Assembly: GCA_014378155.1 (NCBI GenBank)
Contig: JACMOF010000335.1
Coordinates: forward strand, 1 to 7,538
Direction: 5' to 3'
DNA: 7,538 bases
From: Caulobacter sp.
GTDB taxonomy: Bacteria; Pseudomonadota; Alphaproteobacteria; Caulobacterales; Caulobacteraceae
Shown: positions 6,028 to 7,538 of the stretch, one piece after another
Layout of the letters: every line of letters begins with the position of its first letter
Position numbering within the stretch: the stretch's first letter is position 1
Position numbers and translations under genes: made by a program
The notes under the pieces: model-generated
What the model saw: only the letters and a program-made list of their open reading frames with translations
Told to the model about the DNA's origin: nothing
Database searches by the model: none

Positions 6028-6495
6028 CGCGACCTCCGACTACTCAAAGGTTCGTTTTAGTTGATCAACCTGATTAGTTCGATAACAAGGATACTTACCG
6101 TATTTTAACCGTAATTATGACGATCCGGGCAATAGCGTTGGCTTTACTATCTCTTATAAATATCATTTACCAAAATGTCTTTTATGCATGACTGTATTGT
6201 TGATAATCGTCCGGGCCTTATGAATTTGATTTCAATGTATAAGATGACCGAAACCGGTTACCGCGCTCTAGAAGCGTAGAAACGCGGCATAGGCGCTCAA
6301 CGGACGCGCAAAGGCGTCGCCCACAGGCTGCGCGCGACATTTCGAGCTTTAAATCTCTCGACTTCCGATTGTAACGTACGATAGCGGCGCCGGTTTATTT
6401 CGCAGACCTCAAATTACCGTTTTGTTTTCCTATCGGACCCAAGCTTAGTCAGCGTTAGGGTCTTCTGGAGCATGGTTCGTGCGTGAGTTCAGGGC
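6028..6495. promoter_or_regulatory. AT-rich divergent intergenic region between two glycosyltransferase genes
   Basis: About 470 bp separate the two divergent genes. Bases about 6040-6260 are markedly AT-rich by eye compared with the GC-rich coding DNA on both sides. Visible elements: palindrome GTTGATCAAC (6060-6069), a TTAACC box (6105-6110), palindrome AACCGGTT (6252-6259) and a loose inverted repeat around TCTAGA (6264-6274). Two tiny open frames lack ribosome-binding sites: 6117-6191 (24 codons, hydrophobic) and 6175-6279 (34 codons). I find no convincing -35/-10 pair and no tRNA or obvious riboswitch. It most likely holds the promoters and operators of both glycosyltransferase genes, and possibly a long leader or a small RNA. 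Confidence 0.5.
6033..6037 (-). promoter_or_regulatory. Ribosome-binding site that sets the GT26 start
   Basis: GGAGG on the minus strand lies 8 nt upstream of the ATG at 6024-6022 and only 5 nt from a TTG at 6027-6025. The codon type and the spacing both favour the ATG, so the protein starts MFLPARDAF. Confidence 0.75.
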
Positions 6496-7504
6496 ATGAG
6501 CACGGCCTTTCGTCCAGTCGTCGTCGCGATCGGCCATAGCCGGCCCGACGCTCTGGCGCGCCTGCTCGCGTCGCTGGGGGCCGGCGCCTACCCGCCGGAA
6601 ACACCGCTGGTCATTAGCCTGGATCACTGCGACCAGGACGACACCGCCGCTGTCGCCGACAGCCTTCACCTGGGCCCACGGGCCCAAGCGGGTGATTCGA
6701 CACGCCGCTCGTCTGGGGCTTCGCGAGCACATCCTGCGGTCCGGCGACCTGGCCGTCGAATACGACGGGGCCATCCTGTTCGAGGACGACCTTCTCGCGG
6801 CGCCTGGCGGCTACGACTATGTGCTTCAGGCCATGGCGTTCTATGCCAAGGATCCGCGGATAGGCGGGATTTCGCTCTACAACTATCGGCTCAACGAATT
6901 CAATAACCTGGATTTCCGGCCGGTGGCCGACGGCGCCGACGTCTATTTCCTGCAGGTCGCCTCGTCCTGGGGACAGGCGTGGACAGCGGACCAATGGAAC
7001 GCCTTCCGCCGGTGGTGCGTCGAGGACAAGGATCGCCCGTTTTCCGCCGCGGGCGGCTTGCCCAGGCAACTCCAGGCCTGGAAGCCCACCTCCTGGAAGA
7101 AGTATTACATCAAGTATTTGGTCGAGACGGGGCGCTACTTCGTCTACCCTCGCGTCTCCCTATCGACCAACACGGCACGTCCAGGCGCCCATACCAAACG
7201 GGTGGTCAGCATCTATCAAACCCCGCTGGACCTGGCGCGGGCCCGCCAATGGCGGCTGGCCCGGCTCGATGCGTTGCTGGCGGTCTATGACGTATTCTGT
7301 GAACCCACGCCCGAAGCGCTGGCTCGCTTGCGTCCCGAGCTCGCGGGCCTGGATTTCGACGTTGATTTGACGGGCACGAAGCCGGCCAACGCCCTGAGCA
7401 AGCCTCTTCCGCTCTCCTCACGGCCCTGCCGCCTACCGATGCGCCAATACGGGATACGTGGGGGCTCGACGCCCACCGATGACATCGCCGACGGGGCTGC
7501 TTGA
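6496..7504 (+). pseudogene. GT-A-fold glycosyltransferase gene broken by a +1 frameshift
   Basis: Two overlapping frames together encode one protein. Frame one, from the ATG at 6496, gives residues 1-56: FRPVVVAIGHSRPDALARL, then PLVISLDHCDQDD, the start of a nucleotide-sugar-binding GT-A domain. From about 6664 the homology moves to the next frame: FTWAHGPKRVIRH, LGLREHIL, the metal-binding ILFEDDLL (Glu96, Asp97, Asp98 of the joined protein), ISLYNYRLNEF and VASSWGQAWTADQWNAF, ending at the TGA 7502-7504. Removing one C from the CC at 6663-6664 restores a continuous 335-residue protein across the junction. The motifs resemble GNT-I-like/family 2-type glycosyltransferases of bacterial polysaccharide loci. 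An in-frame TGA at 6484-6486 makes ATG 6496 the first start, and its ribosome-binding site is poor (AGGG one base away). The downstream part could start only at a GTG (6692) and would lack the sugar-nucleotide-binding N-terminus. Either a sequencing error or a real inactivating mutation would explain it. Confidence 0.8.
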
Positions 7505-7538
7505 CGGCTGTTAAGCCTCGGCCCGGCCACGGCGTTCG

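Noticed and set aside
5245..6060. 271-codon open frame on the plus strand opposite the GT26 gene
   Set aside because: It is antisense to a well-supported glycosyltransferase, with no recognisable motif and no ribosome-binding site that I can see.
6103..6120. Possible CtrA-type site (TTAA-N7-TTAA) around TTAACC at 6105
   Set aside because: Only one half-site matches; the second half is wrong at the required spacing on either strand.
6117..6191. 24-codon hydrophobic frame in the AT-rich spacer
   Set aside because: Looks like a signal-peptide-like stretch, but has no ribosome-binding site and is as long as chance allows in AT-rich DNA.
6660..6692. Programmed +1 frameshift in the last glycosyltransferase gene
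   Set aside because: The CTT codon resembles known slip codons, but there is no adjacent stop or rare-codon pause, no upstream Shine-Dalgarno-like stimulator and no clear downstream structure. A mutation or a sequence error is simpler.

Overview
The window is GC-rich, densely packed bacterial DNA with ATGA start/stop overlaps. Its gene content (an ExoB-type GalE, an alphaproteobacterial-looking UDP-glucose dehydrogenase and a WecG/TagA-type glycosyltransferase) suggests an alphaproteobacterium, perhaps a Caulobacterales relative. That placement is inferred from protein style, since no rRNA or tRNA is present. I see no mobile element, CRISPR array or RNA gene.

Layout. Minus strand, 1-536: 5' part of galE, cut by the window edge. 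Bases 537-717 form a divergent promoter region with a tandem 10-bp repeat and two small inverted repeats. Plus strand, 718-3000: ugd and, 3 nt downstream, a UDP-glucuronate 4-epimerase gene, certainly one operon. Tail to tail with it and overlapping by 13 bp is a leftward pair, 4804-2988: a classical SDR oxidoreductase and an EamA/DMT permease joined by an ATGA overlap. Upstream, and also leftward (6024-4913), lie a WecG/TagA/CpsF (GT26) glycosyltransferase and a 65-residue membrane protein, again joined by ATGA. Bases 6025-6495 are an AT-rich divergent intergenic region. Rightward from 6496 to 7504 is a GT-A-fold glycosyltransferase gene broken by one extra base near 6664.

Function. GalE, Ugd and the UDP-GlcA epimerase interconvert UDP-glucose, UDP-galactose, UDP-glucuronate and UDP-galacturonate. 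They supply precursors for a surface polysaccharide (capsule, exopolysaccharide, LPS or holdfast-like). The GT26 enzyme would act on an undecaprenyl-linked intermediate, and the last gene would add another sugar if functional. The SDR and the permease are probably housekeeping or accessory metabolism and not part of the polysaccharide pathway.

Most worth a second look: the frameshift in the last glycosyltransferase gene, the small membrane protein translationally coupled to the GT26 enzyme, and the AT-rich intergenic region between the two glycosyltransferase genes. Nothing here clearly amounts to a new biological system.
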